64,000 nucleotides of DNA from Rhodococcus globerulus NBRC 14531 (GCF_001894805.1 NZ_BCWX01000003.1:744001-808000); one strand, 5' to 3'; positions 47,036-56,013 are shown, numbered from the stretch's first letter. Made by a program: numbers and translations. The notes: generated by a model not told the origin, from the sequence alone.

Positions 47036-47692
47036 ATGATGGCGACGGTTCCCAATCCGATGGGCAGTGATCGCGCACCTGAACGGGCAGCTCGGGTGCG
47101 GATGACGGGAACACAGCGTCGTCAGCAGTTGATCGAGATCGCCAGGGCACTTTTTGCCGAACGTGGATACGAAGCAACTTCGGTCGAGGAAATCGCGCAG
47201 CGGGCGAATGTCTCGAAGCCTGTCGTCTACGAGCACTTCGGCGGTAAAGAGGGCTTGTACGCCGTGGTCGTGGATCGCGAGATGTCGCGACTGTTGGAGA
47301 TGATCACGTCATCGTTGTCGCAAAACCGCTCGAGAGTTCGAGTCGAGCGAGTAGCGCTGGCGTTGCTCACATACGTCGAGGAACACACAGACGGCTTCAG
47401 GATCTTGGTTCGTGATTCGTCCGTCGTGGCGCCGAGCGGCACCTATTCCAGTCTCCTCAACGACGCCATCAGTCAGGTGGGATACCTGTTGGCCGGAGAC
47501 TTCTCGCGGCGCGGATTCGACCCGGGACTTGCAACGATGTACGCGCAGGCACTGGTTGGGATGGTGTCGACCACAGCCACGTGGTGGCTCGACGAGCGCA
47601 CTCCGTCCAAGGAAGTTGTGGCCGCGCACCTCGTGAATCTGTGTTGGAACGGCCTCACCAATCTCGAGGCCGATCCGCAATTAGAGGGTTAA
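47036..47692 (+). CDS. TetR-family transcriptional regulator (Rv1019-like position)
   Basis: This 218-residue regulator has an N-terminal TetR helix-turn-helix (residues ~20-75: RRQQLIEIARALFAERGYEATSVEEIAQRANVSKPVVYEHF) and a helical C-terminal sensor with WWLDERTPSKEVVAAHLVNLCWNG. The reading frame is open far upstream through glmU and the tRNA, but ATG 47036 has GGGGAGAGAGG before it (ATG 47039 is equally possible). In M. tuberculosis a TetR gene, Rv1019, occupies the same place beside glmU. The target is unknown. Confidence 0.93.
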   Translation: MMATVPNPMGSDRAPERAARVRMTGTQRRQQLIEIARALFAERGYEATSVEEIAQRANVSKPVVYEHFGGKEGLYAVVVDREMSRLLEMITSSLSQNRSRVRVERVALALLTYVEEHTDGFRILVRDSSVVAPSGTYSSLLNDAISQVGYLLAGDFSRRGFDPGLATMYAQALVGMVSTTATWWLDERTPSKEVVAAHLVNLCWNGLTNLEADPQLEG

Positions 47693-47880
47693 CGCAGGCG
47701 TGCCTGTCGCCGAAGTATGGAGCGCAGTCTAAGCTGTGTTGGCTGTATCACGATCGTTCGATGGGCAAATGTGGTTTGTTTGCGTGGGGTGTTCTTTGTT
47801 GCAAAGCGCCTTCCATTTTGACGCTGTGAACGGGTAATGGTGAGGATTCGTTCGATGTGTGGTGACTGGAGGCCGGATCG

Positions 47881-48522
47881 ATGGTGAGGCAGGAGCGGGC
47901 GGAAGCCACTCGTGATTCGGTACTGCGCGGTGCAGCGGGGGTTTTCCTGCGTCTGGGATATGCAAACGCCAGTCTGAGCGAGATCATCGCCGAATCGCAG
48001 GTGACCAAAGGGGCGCTGTACTTCCACTTCGGTTCCAAGGAAGAGCTCGCCCGCGCGGTAATCGACGAAGGGTCTGCTCGTTTCGACGCCAAGTCGGAAT
48101 TGTGGCTGGATCGCCGGACACCGGCACTGGAATCGCTGATCGGTGTCTCGTCGGTGGCAGTCGATACTGCAGCACACGACGTACTTGTTCGTGCCACGTT
48201 CCGTTTGCTGGTCGAAATCGGTGACTACCGTGGATCGGGTCCGGCAACGTTCGACGTCTGGCTCGATATTTTCCGGGAACTCGCCACCAGAGCTGCCGAT
48301 GAAGGTGACCTCAAATCCGACGTCGACTCTTCGGACATTGCGCGCTTCTTGTTGCAAATGGTGACGGGTGTCCGATTGATAGCTTCGGCTACGGGAACAA
48401 TGCGTGATTTGTCTGAGTCGATGAAGACGTCCTGGAACATCATTCTTCCGGTCGTCGTTCCGGAATCGAAGGTCGAATACTTCCGCCAGTTTGCTGCTCG
48501 GCGTCTAAGTAGTGACCACTGA
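47881..48522 (+). CDS. TetR-family regulator resembling gamma-butyrolactone receptors
   Basis: This 213-residue protein opens with an ArpA/ScbR-like DNA-binding domain (AEATRDSVLRGAAGVFLRLGYANASLSEIIAESQVTKGALYFHFGSKEELA), including the KGALYFHF pattern typical of gamma-butyrolactone receptor homologues. The C-terminal part is a helical ligand domain. Such receptors bind diffusible lactone signals and control secondary metabolism or their own synthesis. No lactone synthase (AfsA-like) is seen in this window, so it is an orphan receptor here. It lies just before the decayed island. ATG 47881 follows GGAGGCC. Confidence 0.88.
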   Translation: MVRQERAEATRDSVLRGAAGVFLRLGYANASLSEIIAESQVTKGALYFHFGSKEELARAVIDEGSARFDAKSELWLDRRTPALESLIGVSSVAVDTAAHDVLVRATFRLLVEIGDYRGSGPATFDVWLDIFRELATRAADEGDLKSDVDSSDIARFLLQMVTGVRLIASATGTMRDLSESMKTSWNIILPVVVPESKVEYFRQFAARRLSSDH

Positions 48523-48857
48523 GTTAATCTACCCTTGGCGACGCACTGGAATTCCCTGCGCACGAGGCGAAAATGGAATGACTGAGCCTGGAAAGAAGAT
48601 GGTCGTCAGAGTGTCTCGCTTGCTGTTGCCATCATGTCGAGCGCAACATGCGGGGAATTTTCGCTTCGGACAACTGCAGCTATTCATGACCGCAGTTACC
48701 GATTCGGTAAATTCAAGAGGTGCTTGATGATCCACATCCAGGCTGCGCGGTGGTGGACGCCGAGGTGCAGTCGGCAGTAGGACGTGCGCTGAAACTGCTA
48801 CAGCGCAATGATATTGAGGACAAGACATAATCGGCGTTGCTGCAACACCTCAGGCAA
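48523..48857. other. Gene-poor stretch at the edge of the decayed island
   Basis: No intact gene was found. A plus-strand frame of about 34 codons ending with TAA near 48831 reads VLDDPHPGCAVVDAEVQSAVGRALKLLQRN and may be the end of a lost gene; no family was recognised. Longer frames on both strands have chance-like composition. Confidence 0.3.
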
Positions 48858-49133
48858 TCATTGCCGGTGATCTTCGGATCGGCTGATGTGCGTCCGTCGA
48901 TGCCCTCTTGCCAATTCGGTGACTCTGTCAGCGTCGGGGAGGGCATCGACCCCGTCGATCAGGATCGTTGGCGATCCTGCGAACGGCACCGCCGCGGCCT
49001 CGTCGCTGGTGGTCAACAGTCGATACGTGACTGCGACGTCGACCAGGCCGCTGTCGGCCAACGCTTCATCCACGCGTGCGCCTGCTCCTTCGGAGTTCGG
49101 GCACTGATCCACATGCAGAATCTCGATGTTCAC
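48858..49133 (-). pseudogene. Truncated thioredoxin-like (alkylmercury-lyase-associated type) protein
   Basis: From GTG 49133 the frame encodes a thioredoxin-like fold: VNIEILHVDQCPNSEGA (the active-site-like CPNS near residue 10), ALADSGLVDVAVTYRLL, and PFAGSPTILIDGVDALPDADRVTELA. In intact relatives the chain continues after this point into a C-terminal helix region. Here it turns into HRRTHISRSEDHRQ and stops, which suggests truncation or frameshift. The frame is also open upstream to 49295 with unrelated composition. Close relatives sit in mercury, arsenic or organomercurial loci; no such genes remain here. Confidence 0.55.
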
Positions 49134-50294
49134 ATGCTCATTGTCGTCACTGACACAAAAACGTGCCCCGTCTGACCAGACGATCGAACAGGGCGCTCTC
49201 TTCGTGTCTTCGCCAGCAGTGTTGCGACTGCCCAGGAATCCAGGCTTCGTGATGTGGCCATTTCGTGTGCCTGGAGCGGGTTGGTGCCGACCCAACCTCG
49301 AAGTCGGGCCTGATCACGTCCGGCGCACAGTCGGAGGTGGCTTGGTTGCACCGTCGTCGACCACCACTTGTGGCTACGCCGCAAGGCCCGGCAAAAGGGC
49401 CGTCCGCGTTTTGCATGTTTTGCGGAACTCTAGAAGTACCGCGAAGGCCGCCGCCGCTAGTGCTGGACCTGCGAAGATCCAGACAACCGAGCGCCGACGA
49501 GCGGTAAACACCCTAGGTTAGTTGGTTGGCTCCTGATCGGGTCGACTTGATGACGTTCGAGCATGAGTGGCCGGCGAAGTTCGCCGCAGCCGTAGCCGGT
49601 GGCGAAAAGAGCTTCGACGGTTTTTCCGGCGAGAAGCACCTGTCCAGGATCGATGGCGCATGCGGGCCATCCGGATGTGGCTCGAGAAGTGCGGGAGCCG
49701 GTCTTGTAGCGCCGGTTGATCGTCTTGGCGAGAGCGTGTACACCGAAAGTGCTTTAAAGTGCGGCGAATTACGTCGTGGATGTTGCGACGCCCCCGACAA
49801 CTTCACCGACCACAACCAGATCAGGCGGGGGCAGGTCCTCGCCAACCGCCCACGCCTTGAGGTAACCGCAGTGCATGTAGTATCTTTTGTGGACATTTGT
49901 CGCCAAATATGTTGGTGCACAATTGAACACGTGGAAGATCTGCTTGCCGGGGTCGACAGGTGGCCGATCCGGCGACGCGGATTATTGGCCGCCTTGCCGG
50001 ACAATCTGCCGCACTTGCATCGCTTCGAATGAGGGTTCGACACCGACCGTGGAACCGTCCGAGGCGGGCTGACCTTGCCCTGCAATTCCGACTCCGTTGA
50101 AGGCCCGTCGACAGGATCAAAGATGCTCAAACGGCAGATGTGAGGGAGAGCTGGATGCGACCTCCACTGCAAAACGAATACTCCTCAGCGACTGATGCAT
50201 TCAGAAACAATCACGGGAGGTCTGCCAGAAACAGGTTTCGGCCGCAGATCATAAAAACTGGTTGGTATGGCTGTCTCTCGCTAAACTTTGCTCC
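49134..50294. other. Gene-poor decayed stretch, about 1.2 kb
   Basis: Long frames exist on both strands (for example 49526-50032 plus and 49513-50172 minus) but they overlap one another and none shows family motifs or a ribosome site. A minus-strand reading near 49675-49704 (DRLPHFSSH) weakly recalls the end of tyrosine recombinases. I see no intact gene, no inverted terminal repeats and no RNA gene. Confidence 0.35.
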
Positions 50295-50603
50295 ATGGGA
50301 ACTGTGTTCGCGATGTCGTTACCGGGACTGCTGGTACTTCTCGTCGTCTTTGCAGCGGCCGAGACGCTGTGGAACCGGCTCACCGGTGGCCGGGTGTTGC
50401 CGTGGAATCGTGGACGTGCGACGCGACCGGTCTCGGCTGCTGGGTTCGAAGAGGTCGCTGCGTTATTTCAGGGATCCAAGCATCACGAGTTCGAGCAACG
50501 GCAGAGTGCGTTGATGCATCGGGAAGACGGGTCCGACGGTGATCCGCCATGGGTGTTCGTCGATCCGGAATCCAACAAAGTCGTCCTTCGGAGGCCAAGC
50601 TGA
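50295..50603 (+). CDS. DUF6191-type small membrane-anchored protein
   Basis: This 102-residue protein has one N-terminal span (MSLPGLLVLLVVFAAAETLW) followed by a short cytosolic domain with conserved-looking SAAGFEEVAALFQGSKHHEFEQRQSALMHREDG and PPWVFVDPESNKVVLR. This pattern matches DUF6191, a family of actinobacterial proteins of unknown function. ATG 50295 gives the typical MGTVFAM start; no clear ribosome site is seen, so 50313 or 50262 remain possible. It is the only gene between 48.5 and 52.5 kb that looks intact. Confidence 0.75.
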   Translation: MGTVFAMSLPGLLVLLVVFAAAETLWNRLTGGRVLPWNRGRATRPVSAAGFEEVAALFQGSKHHEFEQRQSALMHREDGSDGDPPWVFVDPESNKVVLRRPS

Positions 50604-51149
50604 GGGTCGAAAGGCCTTGGAGCTCAAGTCTTCACTGGTGTAGCGGCAGCTTATGTCAAGCTAAATGTGCCGGGCGTTTCAGGAATCGGGAAGAGCGGTC
50701 GCCGCGTCTCTGATGGATGCGATCACCTGGAAGTGCGTGAGAAAGTGTGATTGCCCTCTGAAGTTCAAAGAAGCCGGCTGCTGGCCACTGCGCACTGTCA
50801 CCGATTCCTGGGTCTACCCGCTACCCGAAGGGATCAACGTCGCTGACGACAGTGACGTACTTGGCACGATGACCTTCGAAAAATACGCCGCGCTGACCGG
50901 TGCCCAGACGCGCGAAGGACGATGATGGTCGATCAGGTTCACTTGCTATCTCCGAAGATGTTCTCGAGGGGGCGCTCGATCAGCCGATGTCCGAGGTTGT
51001 GGCTACGGCTGCTGTGGCCAAGGTTCTCGGGTACGACCGTATAGTTGTCGGGCGTTCCACCAAGGCTCCTGACGCCGCAACCCGACACAGGCTCAGGCAC
51101 TCGATACCACCGTAGCTTCGTACCGGGTCTCAGACATCCGCGAGTTCGT
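50604..51149 (+). other. Gene fragments of unclear origin
   Basis: Two plus-strand fragments look once-coding. One, ending at 50925, reads TVTDSWVYPLPEGINVADDSD and VLGTMTFEKYAALTGAQT. The other, from about 50940 to 51115, reads ISEDVLEGALDQPMSEVVATA and KVLGYDRIVVGRSTKAPDAAT, after which a different frame (QAQALDTTVASYRVSDI) seems to carry on. No start or ribosome site fits. They are probably remains of genes upstream of the broken crotonase. Confidence 0.35.
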
Positions 51150-51922
51150 GAGCGTCGAAGTCCCGATACCGAATTGGCAGCTGTCTTCGAACGTTTCCAC
51201 GAAAACCCGTATGCATCTGTTGTTGCTTCGCAGGTACTGCGGATGGGTGAGAATCTGTCTATTCCAGCTGCCCTCGATGTTGAGTCCCTGGTTTACTCGA
51301 CGCTACTGGGCCCCTGACTTTCGGCGGTGGCTGGGCGGACGCGGACCGAGGCCGCTGCCGCCCCCGGTGCCGCAGGAGCCTGTGTTGATCGATCGCCGTG
51401 ATGCGTTGTTGCACATCACTCTCAACCGGCCGGAGCGGCGGAATGCCTACGGTGCACAGGTGCGCGACGGACTGGGGGCAGCTCTGCAACTTGCACTGAT
51501 GGACACCAGGATCGAAAGGGTTCTACTCGACGGAGTCGGTCCGTCGGTCTCAGCGGGCGGCGATCTGGACGAATTCGGGACTAATCCGGATCTGGCTGTC
51601 GCACAACTGATTCGGACCCGTGCGGGTGCAGCGCGTTTGATGGCTAGGCTGGCCGATTGACTCGAGGTGCGAGTATACGGAAGCTGTGTCGGTGCCGGGA
51701 TCGAAGTGCCGGCGTTTGCGCACGCCATCCGTGCTCATCCAAGTACGGTGTTCCGGCTCCCGGAGTCCGGAATAGGGCTTGATTGCGGGAGACGATGGCA
51801 CAGTGCCAATTCCGCGTAGGATCGGGTGCTGACGTGCTTATCGCTTGTTTGTTTCCGGCACTGCGATCAATGCAGATCGTGCATACGAGTGGGGACTGAT
51901 CGATCAGATTGACACCGAGTAG
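51150..51922 (+). pseudogene. Broken enoyl-CoA hydratase/isomerase gene
   Basis: Crotonase sequence runs through several frames. VFERFHENPYASVVASQVLR to VYSTLL is in one frame (stop at 51315). DFRRWLGGRGPRPLPPP, ALLHITLNRPERRNAYG and VGPSVSAGGDLDEFG are in the next (+1 shift near 51306). After a TGA at 51658 the same frame goes on as LEVRVYGSCVGAGIEVPAFAHA. A further shift near 51780 leads to TVPIPRRIG, then TGA, then LFVSGTAINADRAYEWGLIDQID. At least two frameshifts and two in-frame stops separate recognisable crotonase segments in correct order. It was probably a CoA-pathway gene related to the catabolic cluster downstream. Confidence 0.85.
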
Positions 51923-52414
51923 TTCGCTGTCGATGCAGATTCTCGAACACTGTGGCAATTGCTCACGACGGTTGAAAACGGGTTCTGGCTCATTTTCCGT
52001 AGCCGATTCCGAATGTGTCAGTCGCTGAATAATATTCGTTTGCGGAGCGGGTCGAGTCCAGCGCGTCCGCACATCTGCCGGTTGAGTATCTTGATACGGG
52101 TCACTCAGTCGGTGCAGTGTGAGGCGCAGTGAGAGGAAGAAGTGGTCGCGCCTTCCGGCGACAACGTCTTGGCGACGATGCCCCGGTGGGCGTTCACACC
52201 GCATTAGGCGCTGTATGTAGACAGGCCGCGTCACCTCCATGTCGGCAGCTCCCTGGCGAGCGTTCTTACACTCGCGGAGGATTGCCGCAAGAGAGCCTCC
52301 GACCGTGGCGTCTGGACTGCCTCCTTGTCGATTGACTCGTGAGTCGCGAGGATTCGGCTCCCACTGCGAATGGATGAACATCATGCCAAATGCAACTCCC
52401 GGAATCAGTGGGTA
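51923..52414. other. Non-coding stretch before the catabolic cluster
   Basis: About 490 bases with no convincing gene. A long minus-strand frame (51644-52384) runs antisense to the broken crotonase and has chance-like composition. A 20-codon plus fragment (EEEVVAPSGDNVLATMPRWAF near 52130) may be another remnant. Confidence 0.35.
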
Positions 52415-52441
52415 GTTGACAATTAATATATATACGTATAG
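52415..52441 (+). promoter_or_regulatory. Promoter with AT-rich palindrome before the first catabolic gene
   Basis: TTGACA (52415-52420) and TATAGT (52436-52441) are separated by 15 bases, short of the ideal 17. The palindrome TATACGTATA (52430-52439) overlaps the -10 and could bind a repressor. The local AT run stands out from the GC-rich surroundings. The gene starts 93 bases downstream. Confidence 0.5.
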
Positions 52442-52533
52442 TCAGAAGGAAGCGTAGTGTAGCTCGCCGTATCTCGTAAACCCTGATATTTTGGCTATCT
52501 ATACGGGCTTTCATACGACAAAAGGTGACGCAA

Positions 52534-53295
52534 ATGTCAGATTTGCTAAAAGGTCGGAAGGTTATCATCACCGGAGGTGCAAGTGGGATGGGAGAGGGGC
52601 TGGTCCGGGCGTTCCCGTCACTCGGTGCGAAGGTGGTCTCGTTGGACCTGACTGCTGAAGCGGGTTCATTGATCGCGCGAGAAGCGGGGGCCCGTTTTAT
52701 TGCGTGCGATGTTTCTCGAAAAGATTCTGTTGACGAGGGATTTTCCGAAGCGGTGAAGCACCTCGGCGGTCTGGATGTGCTGATTCATGCCGCGGGTGTT
52801 GCTCCAGGTGGAGCTGCGGAAGATATTGCGGTCGATACCTGGACCAAGGTCATGTCGATCAATGCCACCGGAACATTTTTGACCAATCAGGCAGCATTCA
52901 ATCATCTTCGGGAATCTGGTGGTCGGATCATCAACTTCGCTTCTGCGGCGGGTGTACAAGGACTTGCGAACAAGGCGGCGTACTCCGCAAGCAAGGGCGC
53001 GGTTGTCGCTTGGACTCGGACAGTGGCGCAGGAATGGGCAAAGTACGACATCACAGTTAATGCCATAGCCCCTGCAATCTGGACGCCGATGTACGACAAG
53101 ACCCGAGCCTCCATGACCCCGGAACAGCTGGATGCGCACGACAAGCACATGCTGCAAGCTGTGCCGATCGGCGGCAGGCTCGGCGATGTGGATCGGGACT
53201 TTGTGCCGGTGCTCGCCTTCCTCTCGGGTGAGGGTTCGCGATTTATGACAGGCCAGGTCTTCCCTGTGGACGGTGGCACCTTGATGATGCGATAG
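52534..53295 (+). CDS. Short-chain dehydrogenase/reductase (classical SDR)
   Basis: This 253-residue oxidoreductase has the NAD(P) motif ITGGASGMGEG, the NAG-like HAAGVAPGG, Ser in NFASAAG, and the catalytic YSASK. It ends with TGQVFPVDGGTLMMR, the usual C-terminal pattern. ATG 52534 with AAAGG eight bases upstream is preferred over GTG 52525. Classical SDRs of this kind oxidise ring or side-chain alcohols, for example a cis-dihydrodiol or a 3-hydroxyacyl group. It leads the plus-strand part of the catabolic cluster, 210 bases before the extradiol dioxygenase. Confidence 0.9.
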   Translation: MSDLLKGRKVIITGGASGMGEGLVRAFPSLGAKVVSLDLTAEAGSLIAREAGARFIACDVSRKDSVDEGFSEAVKHLGGLDVLIHAAGVAPGGAAEDIAVDTWTKVMSINATGTFLTNQAAFNHLRESGGRIINFASAAGVQGLANKAAYSASKGAVVAWTRTVAQEWAKYDITVNAIAPAIWTPMYDKTRASMTPEQLDAHDKHMLQAVPIGGRLGDVDRDFVPVLAFLSGEGSRFMTGQVFPVDGGTLMMR

Positions 53296-53505
53296 ATCGG
53301 CAATGCCGGCGTGTCTCGACGGTTCAGATGTCGAGTGTGGCAGCACTATTGCGCTGCTAGAGATCCGTGGCTCCTCGTATCGAAATGGTGCGGCCGAGGC
53401 TGTCGACTCAGCGGCCAAGAGCATCTAACGTTGATGTCACTTATGTGTGGGGTTGGTTGACGCTCGGCACGTCGCCACCCGATTAGCCTCGAGGAGAGTG
53501 TGGAA

Positions 53506-54372
53506 GTGTCGATTGAACAACAGCAATGCATGGTGGTGTGTGCGAGCCACAGTCCGGGTATGGAACGGGACGTGGAACGGATGTACGGAACAGAATTCCG
53601 GGAGGGACTGTCTCGAGCGAGGCAGATTGTCGAGGAGTTTGACCCTGACTACATTGTCCTTTTCGGTGGCGACCATCGCCGCGCCTTCCGGCACGTCGTG
53701 CCGACTTTCGGTGTTGCGCTGTCGGCCGGGATCATGGCGGAGGCGGGGCACGAGGCTGCTGGCCTCGCCGTTCCGCAGGAACTCGCAAGGGAGTTGGCCG
53801 AGCATCTCCTCGAATCGGGGATCGACATCGCAGTATGCCGGGATATCGAACTCGACCATGCATTTGCTCAGCCGCTGCGGGACTTGACGGGCGCTCTCGG
53901 CCGCTATCCGGTTATTCCCGTCGCGATCAACTGTGCGACCGCACCCCTACCTCGAGCGGAGCGGGTTCTTGCATTGGGTGATGCGGTCGGACGCTTCCTT
54001 GATTCGAAGAGTGGTCGGGTGCTGGTGATCGGTACCGGCGGGCTGTCCCACTCTCCTCCGAGCCTCGAGTTGGATACCTACGACATAAGCGATGCAGAAC
54101 GTGCTCGGATTATCGCTGAAGGCTCCGAGGCTGCTCGCAAGAAGATCAAGCCTGCCTGGGACGCAGCCTTCCTCGAAGCCGTCCGGACTGCGGATCGCGA
54201 GGCGCTCGTTGCCTTGACCGATGACGCGCACTCGAATGCGGGGGCCGGCGCGAACGAAGTGCGGACTTGGCTCGCAGCTTCTGCTGCAGGCGGCGGCGTT
54301 GGACTGGAACTGTTGGCGTATCAGCCTGTGGAGGAATGGATTACAGGCATGGCGGTGGCAGTTTCTCGATAG
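53506..54372 (+). CDS. Class III extradiol ring-cleavage dioxygenase (MhpB/LigB type)
   Basis: This 288-residue protein aligns in layout with MhpB, the 2,3-dihydroxyphenylpropionate 1,2-dioxygenase. Matching segments are CASHSPGM (iron-ligand His), VLFGGDHRRAF (His), ESGIDIAV...DHAFAQPL (catalytic acid-base His) and GTGGLSHSPP, and the C-terminal PVEEWITGMA fits too. It should open a catechol ring next to the hydroxyls using Fe(II). GTG 53506 is 9 bases after GAGGAG; GTG 53500 is too close but possible. The substrate is not certain: no ring-cleavage hydrolase (MhpC) or hydratase (MhpD) is in the window. Confidence 0.87.
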   Translation: MSIEQQQCMVVCASHSPGMERDVERMYGTEFREGLSRARQIVEEFDPDYIVLFGGDHRRAFRHVVPTFGVALSAGIMAEAGHEAAGLAVPQELARELAEHLLESGIDIAVCRDIELDHAFAQPLRDLTGALGRYPVIPVAINCATAPLPRAERVLALGDAVGRFLDSKSGRVLVIGTGGLSHSPPSLELDTYDISDAERARIIAEGSEAARKKIKPAWDAAFLEAVRTADREALVALTDDAHSNAGAGANEVRTWLAASAAGGGVGLELLAYQPVEEWITGMAVAVSR

Positions 54373-54377
54373 TGCGT

Positions 54378-54424
54378 GGCTGTGCGGGGAGAGAGACGCT
54401 GTTCGTCTCTCTCCCCGCACAGCC
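54378..54424. terminator. Bidirectional terminator, perfect 21-bp hairpin
   Basis: Arms 54378-54398 and 54404-54424 (start GGCTGTGCGGGG) are perfectly complementary around a 5-base loop. It begins 5 bases after the dioxygenase stop and lies 30 bases before the convergent SDR stop. It divides the cluster into two transcription blocks. Confidence 0.85.
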
Positions 54425-54454
54425 ATCCGCTACATCAGGTGTTTCGTTTTTCTG

Positions 54455-55153
54455 TCATCTCACGTCGGTTACGGGGATGGAACCGCCGGTGATCGCAGCG
54501 CCGCGATCGGAGAACAAGAACTCGACAACCTCGGCGATGCTGGAGGGCTGAGCCCATCCCTTCCGATCCGAATCCGGCATCGATGTACGGTTTCCGGGCG
54601 TATCGATCACGAACGGCAGAAGTGCGTTGACGCGAATGTGATCGTCGATGTATTCCAGTGCGAGGGTCTCGACCAATGCGACGACCGCAGCCTTCGAGGA
54701 AATGTACGCGGCTGCTCCGGCAAAGGGCCGTCGCGTTGCTGCCGCCGACATGCAAATGACGGATCCGCCGCCGCCACGAATCAGGTAGGGGAGTGTAGCC
54801 TGGGTCACGGTGTAGGCGGTCCGAACATTCAAGTTCATCTGAGAATCCAATACGCCCACCGGCGATTCGTGCACGCGTTGACCGGAAGTGAAGCCGCCGA
54901 CCAGGTTTGCCACAGCAAACAAGGGAGCAGAGGATTCTTCGCCGGCGATGGAGACAGCTTTCTCCAGGTCGAGTTCATCGGAGAGATCGGCCTCGACCAG
55001 AACGAGGTTGGGATGCTCGTCGAGACGTGAAAGTTCTTCACGGACGAGCCATGGAACCACCACTCGCCATCCGTTCGCGAGGAGGCGCTTGGTGACGGCA
55101 GATCCGAGCCCTCCTGTGCCACCGGTTACCAGGGCGGTGCGTGTCGGCGTCAT
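54455..55153 (-). CDS. Short-chain dehydrogenase/reductase, second SDR
   Basis: This 232-residue SDR has the cofactor motif VTGGTGGLGSAV, NLVGGF in place of the usual NAG, Ser in ICMSAAA, and the catalytic YISSK, all in the right order. Its start overlaps the crotonase stop (TAATG). It ends the minus-strand operon of the cluster and may oxidise a 3-hydroxyacyl-CoA made by that crotonase, though a different substrate is possible. Confidence 0.88.
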   Translation of the reverse strand: MTPTRTALVTGGTGGLGSAVTKRLLANGWRVVVPWLVREELSRLDEHPNLVLVEADLSDELDLEKAVSIAGEESSAPLFAVANLVGGFTSGQRVHESPVGVLDSQMNLNVRTAYTVTQATLPYLIRGGGGSVICMSAAATRRPFAGAAAYISSKAAVVALVETLALEYIDDHIRVNALLPFVIDTPGNRTSMPDSDRKGWAQPSSIAEVVEFLFSDRGAAITGGSIPVTDVR

Positions 55154-55968
55154 TACTTGCCCTGCCAGACCGGCTGACGCTTCTCGGCAAAGGCGAGTGG
55201 GCCTTCCTTTGCATCAACAGAGAATGCAATGGCGGGAAGTTCGGCCGAGGTCATGTCCCAACCATCCTGTTCGCCGGGGCGATCTCCATTGTGACTTTGG
55301 GCCAACGCGATTCGTTTGTGTGCTTGCACAGCTAGGGGTGCGTTCGCAGCGATAACCTGTGCGAGTTCGAGGGCGGTATCGAGTACCTGCTCGGCTGGTA
55401 CCACGCGGTTGATCAGATGAAGATCTAGTGCGCGTTGTGCGGTGATGGAGTCGCCCGTCAACAGCAGTTCCATCGCCACGGTCGGAGGGAGCTTCGCAGC
55501 GAGACGGAATGCGCCGCCGGCGCCGGCGATCAGTCCGCGTTTGACCTCCGGAAGACCGAAGATTGCGGTGTCTGCGGCAACTACGAGATCGCTCGCCAGG
55601 ACCAGTTCCGTTCCACCGCCGAGAGCTGGCCCGTTCACAGCGGCGATTGTGGGCTTACTGATCGCATGGGAGACGTAGCCCGCGAGACCCCACTTCTCTC
55701 GTCCCTCAGGAATTACCTTTTCGCCGCGAGTCATTGCTTTGAGATCGGCACCGGCGCAAAATGCCTTGTCACCCGCTCCGGTCAGCACGACGACACGAAC
55801 CTCCGGATCGTTCTCGGCCATTTCGAGGGCGTCACCGACTTGAATGCACATCTCGGCATTGACGGCATTGCGCGCGGCCGGTCGGTTGAGCGTAATGAGC
55901 ATGACGTTGCCGCGACGCTCGATCAATGCGGGTGGGGCTGCAGGAGTGGATGATTCGGTGGTTGTCAT
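55153..55968 (-). CDS. Enoyl-CoA hydratase/isomerase (crotonase family)
   Basis: This 271-residue crotonase has the oxyanion-hole segment DKAFCAGADLKAM (near residue 67), ALGGGTELVLASDLVVA and the active-site region PEVKRGLIAGAGGAFRLAAKLP (near 140), where a Glu is kept. It should hydrate or isomerise an enoyl-CoA formed by the acyl-CoA dehydrogenase. It overlaps the SDR gene and follows the first racemase-family gene by 45 bases. It is a candidate functional replacement for the broken crotonase at 51150-51922. Confidence 0.92.
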   Translation of the reverse strand: MTTTESSTPAAPPALIERRGNVMLITLNRPAARNAVNAEMCIQVGDALEMAENDPEVRVVVLTGAGDKAFCAGADLKAMTRGEKVIPEGREKWGLAGYVSHAISKPTIAAVNGPALGGGTELVLASDLVVAADTAIFGLPEVKRGLIAGAGGAFRLAAKLPPTVAMELLLTGDSITAQRALDLHLINRVVPAEQVLDTALELAQVIAANAPLAVQAHKRIALAQSHNGDRPGEQDGWDMTSAELPAIAFSVDAKEGPLAFAEKRQPVWQGK

Positions 55969-56013
55969 TGTTTCCTTTTCTGATCGAGGTCGGAGGGAGA
56001 AGCTGGATGCATG

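Noticed and set aside
49513..50172. Possible integrase or transposase gene in the decayed stretch
   Set aside because: One segment (DRLPHFSSH) recalls tyrosine recombinases, but no catalytic Arg/Tyr set could be followed in any frame and no terminal repeats were seen; too weak to annotate.
51644..52384. 246-residue minus-strand frame
   Set aside because: It lies antisense to the crotonase pseudogene and shows no motif or ribosome site.
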